This document shows, in pieces, positions 1 to 8,279 of a stretch of DNA of 14,939 nt (the first letter of the stretch is position 1; each line of letters starts with the position of its first letter). This DNA is from CAZJYI01 sp964550025 (GTDB lineage Bacteria; Verrucomicrobiota; Kiritimatiellia; UBA8416; CAYOBW01): positions 1-14,939 of the forward strand of contig CAZJYI010000222.1 of the NCBI GenBank assembly GCA_964550025.1, given 5' to 3'. The position numbers were made by a program, and so were the translations under genes. Under the pieces are notes generated by a model. The model saw only the letters and a program-made list of their open reading frames with translations, was not told where the DNA came from and did not search any database.

Positions 1-27
1 GAAAACAGCATTTTCAGACCGGCCAAC

Positions 28-594
28 CTACGGCACTTTCAAGTTGGCCGTGGCACCCGCCTCGACAGCAGCGGTGTACGTTAGCTCCGCGTCACCTGTC
101 TTAACCGCAATGATGAACTTGACAACGGTATTCCGCGCAACTTCGAGAAACTCAGTCCAGAGGGTGAGCGCTAGCCAGATGTCGGCGTTGAAGATCGATG
201 ACTCTGTTTCAGCGATCACAGCGTCGATATCCACCACTGTGAAAGGCGACAGATAGCGGTTCACCAGGGCATCGGAGAAAAAGTACGTATCGGCCGCCAA
301 AGACACAGAATTGATATCCTGTTCTACTCTGCCGGCCGAATCAAACACCAGGAAACTCTCGGCGTGTGAATCCGATAGATCGTACCCTCGGCCAGAGAGG
401 TACTGATGGAGTTCGAACGTCGGGAGCCCAACACGCACCGTCTTGTCTGGACCCCGGCCAGTGATGAGAACATCCGTTTCGGTGCCGCTGGAGAATCGGA
501 CCTCGGGCGGTTCTCCAGAGACGCGGACAGCCAGGATGCCGAGCACGATGGTGTAGGCGAGGCTGAGAATGGTGTGTCTAGGGGACATGCGCAT
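28..594 (-). CDS. Secreted hypothetical protein, 188 aa
   Basis: I do not recognise a family. The N-terminus has a short basic stretch and then a hydrophobic segment (residues about 8-25) ending near VSG, which reads as a Sec signal peptide, so the product is probably exported. The rest is a mixed soluble domain with no Cys and no obvious catalytic motif. An ATG at 594 is preceded by a purine-rich AGAGAGG about 4 nt upstream; a second in-frame ATG at 588 would place that site about 10 nt away, so either start is possible. The gene runs in the same direction as the giant beta-helix gene but is separated from it by about 480 bp that includes a phage remnant, so co-transcription is unlikely. GC content and codon choice are less extreme than in the genes on the right side of the window. 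Confidence 0.7.
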   Translation of the reverse strand: MRMSPRHTILSLAYTIVLGILAVRVSGEPPEVRFSSGTETDVLITGRGPDKTVRVGLPTFELHQYLSGRGYDLSDSHAESFLVFDSAGRVEQDINSVSLAADTYFFSDALVNRYLSPFTVVDIDAVIAETESSIFNADIWLALTLWTEFLEVARNTVVKFIIAVKTGDAELTYTAAVEAGATANLKVP

Positions 595-851
595 CGTTCC
601 TCTCTCTGATCCGTACTTGTTTCTCTATCAGATGTCTGCTTGGAAATCGCAAATACCCGCCATGCACCAAACAGGGGTTCCAGCCGCTGCCTCCAAACAG
701 TCGCGCCATATGCGCGCCCCGCCACCTTCCCGCAATCAGAGCATGACGGGGACCTTTGTTCAAGGGCGAAGCCAGTCCAATCTGGCTGGGAGTGTGATCC
801 CTTGCCGATATGCTTGGGGTTGATTCCTTCCCTCTCTGTGAAGGGAGGACT
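595..851. other. Intergenic stretch, nothing recognised
   Basis: This 257-bp stretch lies between the start of the secreted protein gene and the phage portal remnant. I read all frames: none gives a recognisable product, and in particular no C-terminus of a large terminase subunit, which would precede a portal gene in an intact Mu-like phage. It may hold the promoter of the minus-strand gene and the unidentified left edge of the phage remnant. Confidence 0.5.
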
Positions 852-1046
852 ATGCTCTCGATCTACAATGGAAAGGACCATCGGTGGCGGGATACCTACA
901 ATCCTCTTCGTGGGTTGAACATGCCGAAGCTGGTGTCGCTGCTCGAGGCCGGCGAGCGGGGGCAGTATGCCGACCTGCAGTGGTTCTATCACTACATGGA
1001 GCGGTCGGATTCGATGATCGCGTCGGTTCTGCAACGGCGTCGGGGG
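852..1046 (+). pseudogene. Mu-like phage portal protein (DUF935, gp29 type), 5' fragment
   Basis: About 65 codons resemble the N-terminus of Mu gp29/DUF935 portal proteins. The diagnostic run is YNPLRGLNMPKLVSLLEAGE, followed by DLQWFYHYMERSD and a VLQRRRGA segment, where family members go on with a Leu-Asp-Trp motif. Here the similarity stops and the frame runs into the antisense of the neighbouring beta-helix gene. Full-length family members are roughly 400-550 aa, so most of the gene is missing. The start is convincing: ATG at 852 with an AGGGAGG ribosome site 4-5 nt upstream. No other phage gene is present in the window. The right boundary lies somewhere in 1040-1075; I place it where portal similarity fades. 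The family call comes from recalled motif similarity, not a search. Confidence 0.7.
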
Positions 1047-1073
1047 GCGTCGAGGTCGGGCCTGGCGTTGCCA

Positions 1074-4000
1074 TCAATCGTTCCCATCCACCTTCCCATC
1101 CAGGTTCAGGTCGCCCTGCAAGTAGCCCGTCATCCCAAGCTGGTTGGAGACAATCACCCGGTCCACCCAGGTGATCTTGCCATCGCCGTTCGCGTCACCG
1201 GCGGTCATGCCCCAGAGGTTGCTGCTGAGTTGCACGCAGGCATTCGTCCCGCCGTAGTACTTGCCCGGACCGGTCGTGAAGTCGTAGGAGACGATGCCGC
1301 TGTTGGTGTAGGCGATGGGCTGCGCCGACATGGCCGTCACGTGGTTGCGGTGCTTGGCGACGAGGTAGTAGTGTCCAGGAGAACACTCGAGACGGATGTC
1401 CTCGCCGCCTTGCATGTTGAGAATCTTGCCGTCGGAACGGAGGAAGCAAGACTTGCTGGCGACGTGCGTCATGTCGTTGGTGCAACGGAGCTGAAGGAGC
1501 AGCCAATCGGTGGTGTTGGACGGTATGTCGCTGGCCGCACTGACATCGGCAGAGTATGGGGCGTTGGTCAGAGGGGGCCTTGTGCCTGCGAGAAGTGTAT
1601 TCATTTGGCCAGACGCGACGTTGTACGCACCGCGCAGTAACGTGTCGGCGTACGTGTTGACTGTGAACTCGTAGGCACCCATGTCCACGGTGCCGTTGAA
1701 GACGCGGGGATTGCCGACAAGATCTGTTTCTGAGTGCATCCGGCCCGCGTTGTTCCCAGCGTCAATACAGGCAGAAGACCATTCCACCTTACCATCTGCG
1801 ACGGGCACCTTGAGAAACTGCGGATCATTGGTGATATTGCCCACCCCCCCGGGGTCTGGAAATGTGCAACAAAACTCCAATGCACTCATACGGTGGTTTG
1901 AGAAACTCGGCGCGGTATTTCCAAATACAATGCAGTTGCCTGCCTCACCACCGTGAAGACCGCCGGCACTCTCTGAAGACATGTTGCCAAGAACTGTGCA
2001 GTTCTGCAGTGTGCAGTTGTCAGCCGCACCCCCGTGCCGCGCTTCGTTCCCTATAATCACGCTGTTGACCAGGTCAGATTCCCTCACGCCTCCGCCATAC
2101 CCGTTTGTGGCCAGATTCCCCTGAATAATGCAGTGTGACGCCACGCCCAGCGACAATCCGCCCCCCATGGTGGCACGATTCCCCCGTATCTTGCAGCCCT
2201 TCAGCGTGCCACTATACACCCCCCCGCCGTTCCATGCGGTGTTCCCGCTGATCGCAGAACTGTCGAACATGCCTCCAAGTGCGCCACCGCCAGACGAAGT
2301 CGCAACATTGTCGCTGATAGTACAGTCCGTTGCAGAAAGGTAGGCAACTCCTCCGCCATAGACCGCTGAATTCCCATGGACTCGACAGTCGACAAGTCCG
2401 CCCTGCCAAACACCACCACCATTCTGAGCCGCCTCACATGCAACAATAATGCAATTCGACATCTCTGCGCTAGGCTCACAGAAAGCCCCGCCCCCGGATG
2501 TCTCAGCATTGGATCCGTTTGCTCGCGTATGTCCATTGGTTAGCGTGAACCCCTCCAAGTCACAGTACTCACCTACGTAGGCACACCTGACGGCCAACGC
2601 TCCTATAGGCCCCCCCCCCTCGATCACGGTACTTTCAGGCCCGTTCACACTTCGAACGGTTGCGCCGTTCGTCACACAGACACGGGAGAAGAGGTCAGAG
2701 TGAGGGAGCACCAACGACGGAACACGACCTCCAGTGCGGTACACACCGTTTGTAACGACCACGAGACTGCCGGGCACGCTGCAGGCGTCAATAGCATCCT
2801 GAATGGTCCGTGCCGCCGTGCCCCATGTTTCAAATGGGCTTGATGATGACTCACTATCCTTGTCCACGTGGTGAACCGGCTGCTCAACGACATGCACAGT
2901 GACCGTAGTTGCCACGCCACTGGCAAACGTCGTGTTGAACGCCGTCAGAACGACATCGTAGTCGCCTGGCGTGGCCCAACTGTGGCAAGTGTAGATGCGG
3001 TTGGATGTCGTCGTTCCATCCGCGAAACTCCAAACCGAATCTCTGGCTCTTCCTGCAACGTCCCCAGCGATACGAACCGTGAAGCCTGCGGCAACCACGC
3101 TGTAATCAGAGATGGCGCTCACCTGCAATGCGCCAGTGACGGCCCCTGCCACATACTGATCACATCCGATGCACGGCGCGGGACCCCAACTCTCCCCATC
3201 GATGTCGCCCGGAGGGCAATAATCAGGGTTTGCCACGCCAATACAAGGTGATGACGGCGACAGGTATGTCGCGCTGGCCAATTGCGGATCACTGGCGATA
3301 TTGCCTACACCAAATTGGTTCGGGGACGCGCAGCAGTAGTGAAGCCCACATGCATAGTAGTTTGGGTCACCTCTTGCAGTATTGTCGTAGAGAATTGAGT
3401 TGCACAAAGTGCTATTGGCCGCCCCACCACCTTCCTGTGTCGTTGAGTTGCCTGTCAGCGTACAGTTCCAGGCCTGACTCTCGTAGATACCGCCTCCGGC
3501 AGCTGCAGAGTTCCCGACAAGCGAACAGCTCCAAAGCAAGCTCCCGTAGGCACCCCCACCACCCCCAAAACGTGCGAGGTTTCGCCTCAAATGCGATGCA
3601 GACACTTCTCCTCGATAAACCCCTCCTCCTTGGTTGCCAGAGTTCCCGACAATCTGACATCGTGCAACAACACTCCCATAACAACCACCACCCTTCTGGG
3701 CATCGTTCCGCTCAAGTACGCTATCCACGATCGTTCCCAGGAAGACACCACCGCCCAGACCGACAGTTGCCGAGGAATTCCTAATCAGACAGTTGGAAAC
3801 CAACACCGATACCGACTCACACCAGACGCCCCCTCCCGACCGATCGTCGCTATGACTCGAACCATGTGCACGTCCATCAGTGAGTGTGAACCCCGCCAGT
3901 ACGGAGCCGGCAGCCAGATAGGCACAGCGAACCAAAGACTGCGTTCCGCCGCCCACAATGAAGGTCTCAGCCGGGCCGTTGATGCTCATTACAGTGAGAG

Positions 4001-5540
4001 GCATCGTACTCGCAAGACGATTTGTCACAGCCCCGAACACCGAGCGACCACCTCCGTCATATACACCGTTGGTCACTAGGACCACAGCCCCAGGGATGTA
4101 GGCGGCGTCTATTGCCGTCTGGATATCAGTCGCCGCCGTAGCCCACGTCGTGTATGGCACCAACGACTTCGCATTGCCAGCGTCGACGTAGTGCACCGGT
4201 GATTCTACGACGGTAACGACAACCGTCGCCGACACACCAGATGGATAGCTCTCGTTGAAAGCCGAAAGCACTACTGAGTATGTGCCAGTCGTTGACCAGG
4301 AGTGTGACGTAAAGGGACGATTACTTACCTCGGTGCCATCACCGAAGTTCCATTGGCTGCTTGCTGGCCATCCTTCGATCTGCGCGACAAAGTCCACTGC
4401 AAGCCCTGACGCGAAATGCGTGTAGTCGGCCTCGATGTCAACGCTCAAGGCGCCGGTTGCCGCGCCGTGCCTATATTCATCGCAACCCATTGACGGTGGA
4501 TCAGACCAAGGCTCACCAACTATGTCCACGCCGGTCACGTAGGTGCTGCTTCCCTGGCCGACACAGGGCGATTCGGCGCTTAGATGCGAAACGCTGGCCA
4601 AGAGAGGGACCTTCTCAATGTTGCCCGTACCGGGCGGAAGCGGCGTCGTGCAGCAAAACCTAACTGTCCCGTTGCGCCAATTAGGACCAGTCGCAGCTTG
4701 GTTGTACCACACTATGCTGTTGTTGATCGTACTGTTGAACGTGCCGCCCCCATCGTCAGCGGCGAAGTTCCCGACGACTGTGCAGTTGTTCAACGTGGCC
4801 CTATGCGTCCCACCGCCTTCGTCAGCCGAATTGCCGTTAATGGCGCAGTTGTTCAGCGTAGCACGGAACGCCCCGCCGCCCTCGTCTGCCGAATTGCCCA
4901 CCACGACACAATTATTGAGCGTGGCCTCAATTGCCCCACCACCCTCGTGTTTGGCGGAATTGCGGATGAGCTTGCAGCGATTCAACGTTCCTCCGTATGC
5001 CCCACCGCCGGACCTCTCGGCGAAGTTCCCGTTCAGCAAACAGTGTGACAGCGTGCCACTTGTTTCGCACCAAGCGCCACCGCCGCTTAGCTCAGCGTAA
5101 CGGTCGCCGACAGTTCGCGTGCAACCGCCCCTCAGAGTGAACCCATTGAGTTCCGCATCGGACCCGACATAGGCACATCGAACGGCGCCGTCTCCCAACG
5201 GGCCGCTACCTTCAATAGCAGTCACATCACGGCCATTCACACTGGCCAATACTATCTCATTCGTGAGCGCCACTCGGTTTGTCATCGTTCCGAAGACCGC
5301 AGCGCCTCCTCTGTCGTAGACTCCATTCGTCACCAGCACAGTATCCCCATCCTCGGCCGCATCCACCGCATCCTGAATCACCGTTGCCGCCGTTGCCCAG
5401 TTGGTGTAGGGGTGGACGGGAACGGCGTTGCTGACGTTGACGTAGTGGGTGTCGGCACGAGCGGTGAGACTTGCATAGAGAGGTAGCAGGACGAGAAGTA
5501 CCGCCAGGCACGTCTCAAGATAACGGAGTACCTTCGCCAT
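1074..5540 (-). CDS. Giant exported beta-helix/PKD protein with truncated C-terminal dockerin, 1488 aa
   Basis: The product is probably an extracellular or surface carbohydrate-active or adhesive protein. A signal peptide (residues 1-29, ending ARA) leads into three beta-helix modules starting near residues 30, 448 and 889, each opening with a HYVD-like strand and a TWATAA..IQDAIDAA motif. Ladders of roughly 21-22 residue coils carry GGG and NNC motifs. Two PKD domains (about 370-446 and 812-887; FGDG and SFADG turns) separate the modules. A DMGAYE motif near 1290, typical of 'choice-of-anchor Q' proteins, ends the third helix. An unassigned domain follows, then dockerin repeats: one complete (GDANGDGKITWVDR..) and a second that stops directly after its calcium loop DLNLDGKVDGND. 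An in-frame ATG at 5567 would add nine residues; I chose 5540 because it starts the signal peptide. The gene is visibly less GC-rich than its right-hand neighbours, and contains a G10 tract. Confidence 0.9.
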   Translation of the reverse strand: MAKVLRYLETCLAVLLVLLPLYASLTARADTHYVNVSNAVPVHPYTNWATAATVIQDAVDAAEDGDTVLVTNGVYDRGGAAVFGTMTNRVALTNEIVLASVNGRDVTAIEGSGPLGDGAVRCAYVGSDAELNGFTLRGGCTRTVGDRYAELSGGGAWCETSGTLSHCLLNGNFAERSGGGAYGGTLNRCKLIRNSAKHEGGGAIEATLNNCVVVGNSADEGGGAFRATLNNCAINGNSADEGGGTHRATLNNCTVVGNFAADDGGGTFNSTINNSIVWYNQAATGPNWRNGTVRFCCTTPLPPGTGNIEKVPLLASVSHLSAESPCVGQGSSTYVTGVDIVGEPWSDPPSMGCDEYRHGAATGALSVDIEADYTHFASGLAVDFVAQIEGWPASSQWNFGDGTEVSNRPFTSHSWSTTGTYSVVLSAFNESYPSGVSATVVVTVVESPVHYVDAGNAKSLVPYTTWATAATDIQTAIDAAYIPGAVVLVTNGVYDGGGRSVFGAVTNRLASTMPLTVMSINGPAETFIVGGGTQSLVRCAYLAAGSVLAGFTLTDGRAHGSSHSDDRSGGGVWCESVSVLVSNCLIRNSSATVGLGGGVFLGTIVDSVLERNDAQKGGGCYGSVVARCQIVGNSGNQGGGVYRGEVSASHLRRNLARFGGGGGAYGSLLWSCSLVGNSAAAGGGIYESQAWNCTLTGNSTTQEGGGAANSTLCNSILYDNTARGDPNYYACGLHYCCASPNQFGVGNIASDPQLASATYLSPSSPCIGVANPDYCPPGDIDGESWGPAPCIGCDQYVAGAVTGALQVSAISDYSVVAAGFTVRIAGDVAGRARDSVWSFADGTTTSNRIYTCHSWATPGDYDVVLTAFNTTFASGVATTVTVHVVEQPVHHVDKDSESSSSPFETWGTAARTIQDAIDACSVPGSLVVVTNGVYRTGGRVPSLVLPHSDLFSRVCVTNGATVRSVNGPESTVIEGGGPIGALAVRCAYVGEYCDLEGFTLTNGHTRANGSNAETSGGGAFCEPSAEMSNCIIVACEAAQNGGGVWQGGLVDCRVHGNSAVYGGGVAYLSATDCTISDNVATSSGGGALGGMFDSSAISGNTAWNGGGVYSGTLKGCKIRGNRATMGGGLSLGVASHCIIQGNLATNGYGGGVRESDLVNSVIIGNEARHGGAADNCTLQNCTVLGNMSSESAGGLHGGEAGNCIVFGNTAPSFSNHRMSALEFCCTFPDPGGVGNITNDPQFLKVPVADGKVEWSSACIDAGNNAGRMHSETDLVGNPRVFNGTVDMGAYEFTVNTYADTLLRGAYNVASGQMNTLLAGTRPPLTNAPYSADVSAASDIPSNTTDWLLLQLRCTNDMTHVASKSCFLRSDGKILNMQGGEDIRLECSPGHYYLVAKHRNHVTAMSAQPIAYTNSGIVSYDFTTGPGKYYGGTNACVQLSSNLWGMTAGDANGDGKITWVDRVIVSNQLGMTGYLQGDLNLDGKVDGND
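2610..2619 (-). repeat. Homopolymer G10 tract inside the giant gene
   Basis: Ten consecutive C on the plus strand (G on the coding strand) lie in the codons for the EGGGP turn near residues 975-978, at the start of the third beta-helix module. The frame is intact at length ten. Equivalent positions in modules 1 and 2 read GSG and GGG without a pure run. Such tracts are prone to slipped-strand errors. Confidence 0.9.
4719..4990 (-). repeat. 63-66 bp tandem coding repeat (beta-helix coils)
   Basis: Near-identical units occur in register, for example 4785-4847, 4848-4910 and 4911-4973, exactly 63 bp apart, with 66-bp variants on either side. They encode consecutive coils of the form C-x3-GNSADEGGG-x3-ATLNN in module 1 of the giant protein. 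The nucleotide similarity suggests recent duplication of single coils. Confidence 0.85.
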
Positions 5541-5594
5541 ATTGCACCGGTCTACGTCCAACCACATCTGTCAGGATAGTCGTTCGCGGCCGGG

Positions 5595-5600
5595 ATCATA
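5595..5600 (-). promoter_or_regulatory. Candidate -10 box for the giant beta-helix gene
   Basis: The minus strand reads TATGAT, five of six matches to a sigma-70 -10 box, about 28 nt ahead of the ATG at 5567 and 55 nt ahead of the ATG at 5540. I see no good -35 box at the right distance, so this is a weak call. Confidence 0.3.
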
Positions 5601-5698
5601 CTCCCCGGCAGCGAAGAAACACCGCCCCGGTTTCCGAAACACACACTACGCTGACGTCTTCACTCCACCCGTGGACCTTGCTACCGTACTTCCCGATC

Positions 5699-5968
5699 AT
5701 GGCCAGAACCAAGGCAAAACTGACGGCGAAGCAGAAGCGCATCGTCGAGCGCGTCCGCCGGCTCCACGCCAAAGGCACCCCCCGTGAGTGCGGCGCATGA
5801 GTCAAAGCCATAGAGGCGGCAGGTCTGGACTGTGCCTGTATCCGGCGCCCCCGGAATCCGTACCAGACAAGGAAGGCCGTCATCCGCGAGATTCGGCGAA
5901 CGACGCCGGGGACGATGCTTCGGGCGGTGGGCCGGGGACTCGGGGTCAGGAGACGACGGCACGGGTGA
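5699..5968 (+). pseudogene. Homing-endonuclease-associated repeat-like small protein, interrupted by a stop
   Basis: A single plus-strand frame of 89 codons starts MARTKAKLTAKQKRIVERVR and reaches KGTPRECGA, hits TGA at 5798-5800, then continues in the same frame as VKAIEAAGLDCACIRRPRNP and on to a final TGA at 5966. The pattern of a basic helix, RRLHA.G.P, then a GSW-type motif and .A.EAAGLD...IRR resembles homing-endonuclease-associated (HNH_repeat-like) DNA-binding repeats. In those, the residue at the stop is usually Trp, so TGG to TGA is the simplest explanation. The segment between GTP and RECGA is also shorter than I expect for the family, suggesting an in-frame deletion. There is no clear ribosome site. 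It is divergent from the giant gene and probably a dead accessory gene. The family call is from pattern memory only. Confidence 0.5.
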
Positions 5969-5999
5969 TGTCGACGACGGCTCCTGCCCGCCCGTGCCG
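5957..5999. repeat. 9-bp inverted repeat, possible terminator-like hairpin
   Basis: CGGCACGGG at 5957-5965 is perfectly complementary to CCCGTGCCG at 5991-5999, separated by 25 nt. It overlaps the final stop of the broken small gene and lies about 37 bp beyond the stop of the zinc-ribbon membrane protein gene, so it sits between convergent genes. There is no T tract on either side, so intrinsic termination is uncertain. Confidence 0.4.
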
Positions 6000-6035
6000 A
6001 CCACGTCCTGATTCGCGGCGTGCCGCGACCGCCAT

Positions 6036-8117
6036 TCAGAACTTGTCGCCGGCAAAAACGAAGAGCAGGACCGACGCACCGGTGCTGAGGATGCCGAGGC
6101 ACAGGCCGACGATGGTGAACAGGCGTGACCGCGTATCGAGCTCGGGCCAGTCGCCGAAGGCCACGCAGGCAGCGACGATGGCCGGTACGCCCGTGAAAAC
6201 GCCCAGGAAACAGACCAGGCTCGACGCACCCATGCCGGCGCTGATCCGCGAGGCGAGCACTCCCTGGATTGTGCCTTCGTTCTCGTCCGCTTCGGCCGGC
6301 GCGGCTGCCATCGTCGCAGCGTCCGGCGCGGGTGCAAGGCGGTAGAGCACTTTCCGGGCGAGGCCGAACGCGATGCCCGCGAGGATCGAGCCCAACGCGT
6401 TGCCGCAGTAGAGCAACAGGGGGATACTGAGCGCCGCGGCCACGATGTCGTCCACCCAGACGCGGTGCGGGTCACGGCCACTTCTCACGACGCCCAGCGT
6501 GACGACATGGGAAAGCGCCACGACCAACAATCCACAGGTGATCGTGCTCCATAGCTCTGCCAGGACCAGGCTGCCGACGCCCCTGTGCAGAAGCAGCGTC
6601 GGCGCATCGAGCGTGAAAGGCTGCACCGCGAGGGCGAGGACCACCGCGGCGAACTGGATCAGCCACCTGCGCGGATTCGTGTGCAGAACGTGGTAGCGGT
6701 AGCGCAGCAGGGCATCGTGCTCGCCTACGCGCAAGAGCCGACCGCCCAGGGCGAGGATGGCCGTGTCCATGCCCCGCTGGACCATTCTCGCGAGCGCCAG
6801 CAGGAGCCCGAGCGTGACGAACCAGCCAAAGGTATGTCCCACCGCGAAGGCGACCCATTCGACAGCCGACTGCGGCGGCGGCAGGGCGTGGGTCAACAGG
6901 CCGGTGGCAGCGTGAGGGATGTCGCCGTTCGGGTAGGCGGCGAACATGCCCACGGTCAGCGGCGCAAGGAGTAGCTGCGGGGGCGCGATGGCGTACATTC
7001 CCCGGCTGGCCTCGTCGATGCCCTCGATCCTGTCCATCGCCGCGATGTACGAGGCCCGGTCCGACGCCGCGGGGAAACCGCAGGCCGCGTGCCGCTCACT
7101 GGCGAGCTTGGCGCCCCAGGCCAGGAACTCCGGCCAGAGATAGCGCCCGAACCTGCGCGGCTTGTGAACCTGTCGAAGGAACGCCTTTTGCCGCGCCTCG
7201 AAGGCCGCATCGGTGAGGCACCAGTCCTCGTACAGAATCCAGTAGCGGAACCACGCGATGTCCGGCACTGCGGGCCCGACATGCACGTCCCCGTTGTCGA
7301 ACGCGATTGGGAGGTGCCGCTGCGTCCGACGGTACTGCGCCCACGCCATCAGTTCCACACGGTTGGGTGCCCCGGCCAGATGGTCCTCCACGATCTGCGG
7401 GATGCGCGCGAGATCCGCCTCCCTGACCCACGGTCTCAGGACCAGCCGCCGCCACGCCGCATGGGCGGCACGCGCGTCGGTCATGCGCCTCCGGCTCACT
7501 CCCGCCCGTCCGTCGACCATCAGGTTTCGCCCCCAGTCCAGGCAGCGGCGGTAGTCGGCTTCATCCGGGAACAGGCGCCTGAGCCGGGTTTCGTCTCTCT
7601 GCACCAGCTGTTCGTTGTCGACGTCGAGATCCGCGAAGTTGTCGACGCTCAGGACGTGATTCAGGACGCTGGTCGGGAACGTCTTCGCGAGGCCCAGAGA
7701 AACGCGGCGCATGCGGACGTCGACGCCGAGCACGACCAGGAAGCAGAACAACCACATGACAAACACGATTGCCGAGAAGAGCGAGACCCCGTGGCGCGGG
7801 CGTGCCGAGGGTACCGGGTTCTCAGCTTCTGCCGATTCGTGCGACGCAGGCGCGGGGTCGTCGGGCACGTCGGGCTCAGGTTCGCGACCTTGCTCGGTCT
7901 CGGGGGGTGACGCCTCGAGTGCCGGTTCCGACTCCGGTTCGACAGCGGGCCCAAGCGCGGATTCGGGGTCCGGTCGAAGCTCTGTCGCCGCGTCACCCTG
8001 GTCGGGCACCTCGATCCCGCTGCCGCAGGCCGGGCACTCGATCCGTTCGCCGATCATGTCGTCCGGCGCTGCAAGGCGCTGGCCGCAATGTGGACAGTGG
8101 AAGCGGAAATCTGGCAT
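6036..8117 (-). CDS. Zinc-ribbon polytopic membrane protein of unknown function, 693 aa
   Basis: I do not recognise the full-length family. Residues 8-31 form a CPHC...CPAC zinc ribbon (Cys8, Cys11, Cys28, Cys31), as found at the N-terminus of many otherwise unrelated membrane proteins in PVC bacteria. A long acidic, Pro/Glu-rich linker (about 40-108) follows, then a first membrane helix (about 110-133). A soluble region of about 280 residues rich in Arg and Trp comes next, and then about six more hydrophobic helices (near 419-447, 487-505, 520-545, 555-580, 633-656 and 667-690). The layout suggests a cytoplasmic sensor-like ribbon and linker, one large loop domain and a membrane bundle. The start is supported by AAGGGGG about 5 nt upstream of the ATG at 8117. 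It appears to be a single-gene transcript. No catalytic residues are evident. Confidence 0.85.
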   Translation of the reverse strand: MPDFRFHCPHCGQRLAAPDDMIGERIECPACGSGIEVPDQGDAATELRPDPESALGPAVEPESEPALEASPPETEQGREPEPDVPDDPAPASHESAEAENPVPSARPRHGVSLFSAIVFVMWLFCFLVVLGVDVRMRRVSLGLAKTFPTSVLNHVLSVDNFADLDVDNEQLVQRDETRLRRLFPDEADYRRCLDWGRNLMVDGRAGVSRRRMTDARAAHAAWRRLVLRPWVREADLARIPQIVEDHLAGAPNRVELMAWAQYRRTQRHLPIAFDNGDVHVGPAVPDIAWFRYWILYEDWCLTDAAFEARQKAFLRQVHKPRRFGRYLWPEFLAWGAKLASERHAACGFPAASDRASYIAAMDRIEGIDEASRGMYAIAPPQLLLAPLTVGMFAAYPNGDIPHAATGLLTHALPPPQSAVEWVAFAVGHTFGWFVTLGLLLALARMVQRGMDTAILALGGRLLRVGEHDALLRYRYHVLHTNPRRWLIQFAAVVLALAVQPFTLDAPTLLLHRGVGSLVLAELWSTITCGLLVVALSHVVTLGVVRSGRDPHRVWVDDIVAAALSIPLLLYCGNALGSILAGIAFGLARKVLYRLAPAPDAATMAAAPAEADENEGTIQGVLASRISAGMGASSLVCFLGVFTGVPAIVAACVAFGDWPELDTRSRLFTIVGLCLGILSTGASVLLFVFAGDKF

Positions 8118-8279
8118 CAGGCCCCCTTCACCCCTGGGCGTCCGGCATTCGCTGACTGGCTACCATACGCCTCCGGCTGCGTCAATACGGAACGGCCTGC
8201 GGGCGCGATGACGGGCGCAGGTCAGGATCTTTGCCAAGGGCTGTACCAAGAGTCACGGGCCACGATTGTGCAGCCGTTC
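8118..8279. other. Upstream region of the zinc-ribbon gene
   Basis: This holds the leader of the minus-strand membrane protein gene. A TTGACG (complement of 8180-8185) and a TATGGT (complement of 8162-8167) are present on the minus strand, but only 12 bp apart, too close for a standard sigma-70 promoter. I see no ORF worth calling here. Confidence 0.35.

Noticed and set aside
810..1640. Long plus-strand ORF of 276 codons
   Set aside because: Only its first part (from 852) resembles a protein, the phage portal; after about 1046 it is the antisense of the giant beta-helix gene and continues by chance in GC-rich DNA.
4719..4990. CRISPR-like regularly spaced repeats
   Set aside because: The repeats are in frame, contiguous and encode beta-helix coils; there are no unique spacers and no cas genes.
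5798..5800. UGA recoding (Trp or selenocysteine)
   Set aside because: Other genes in the window end at TGA, and no stable hairpin of SECIS type is seen just downstream; a nonsense mutation is simpler.
5681..6481. 266-codon minus-strand ORF overlapping the zinc-ribbon gene
   Set aside because: It is a low-complexity shadow frame of the membrane protein gene and of the small pseudogene, without a ribosome site or recognisable domain.
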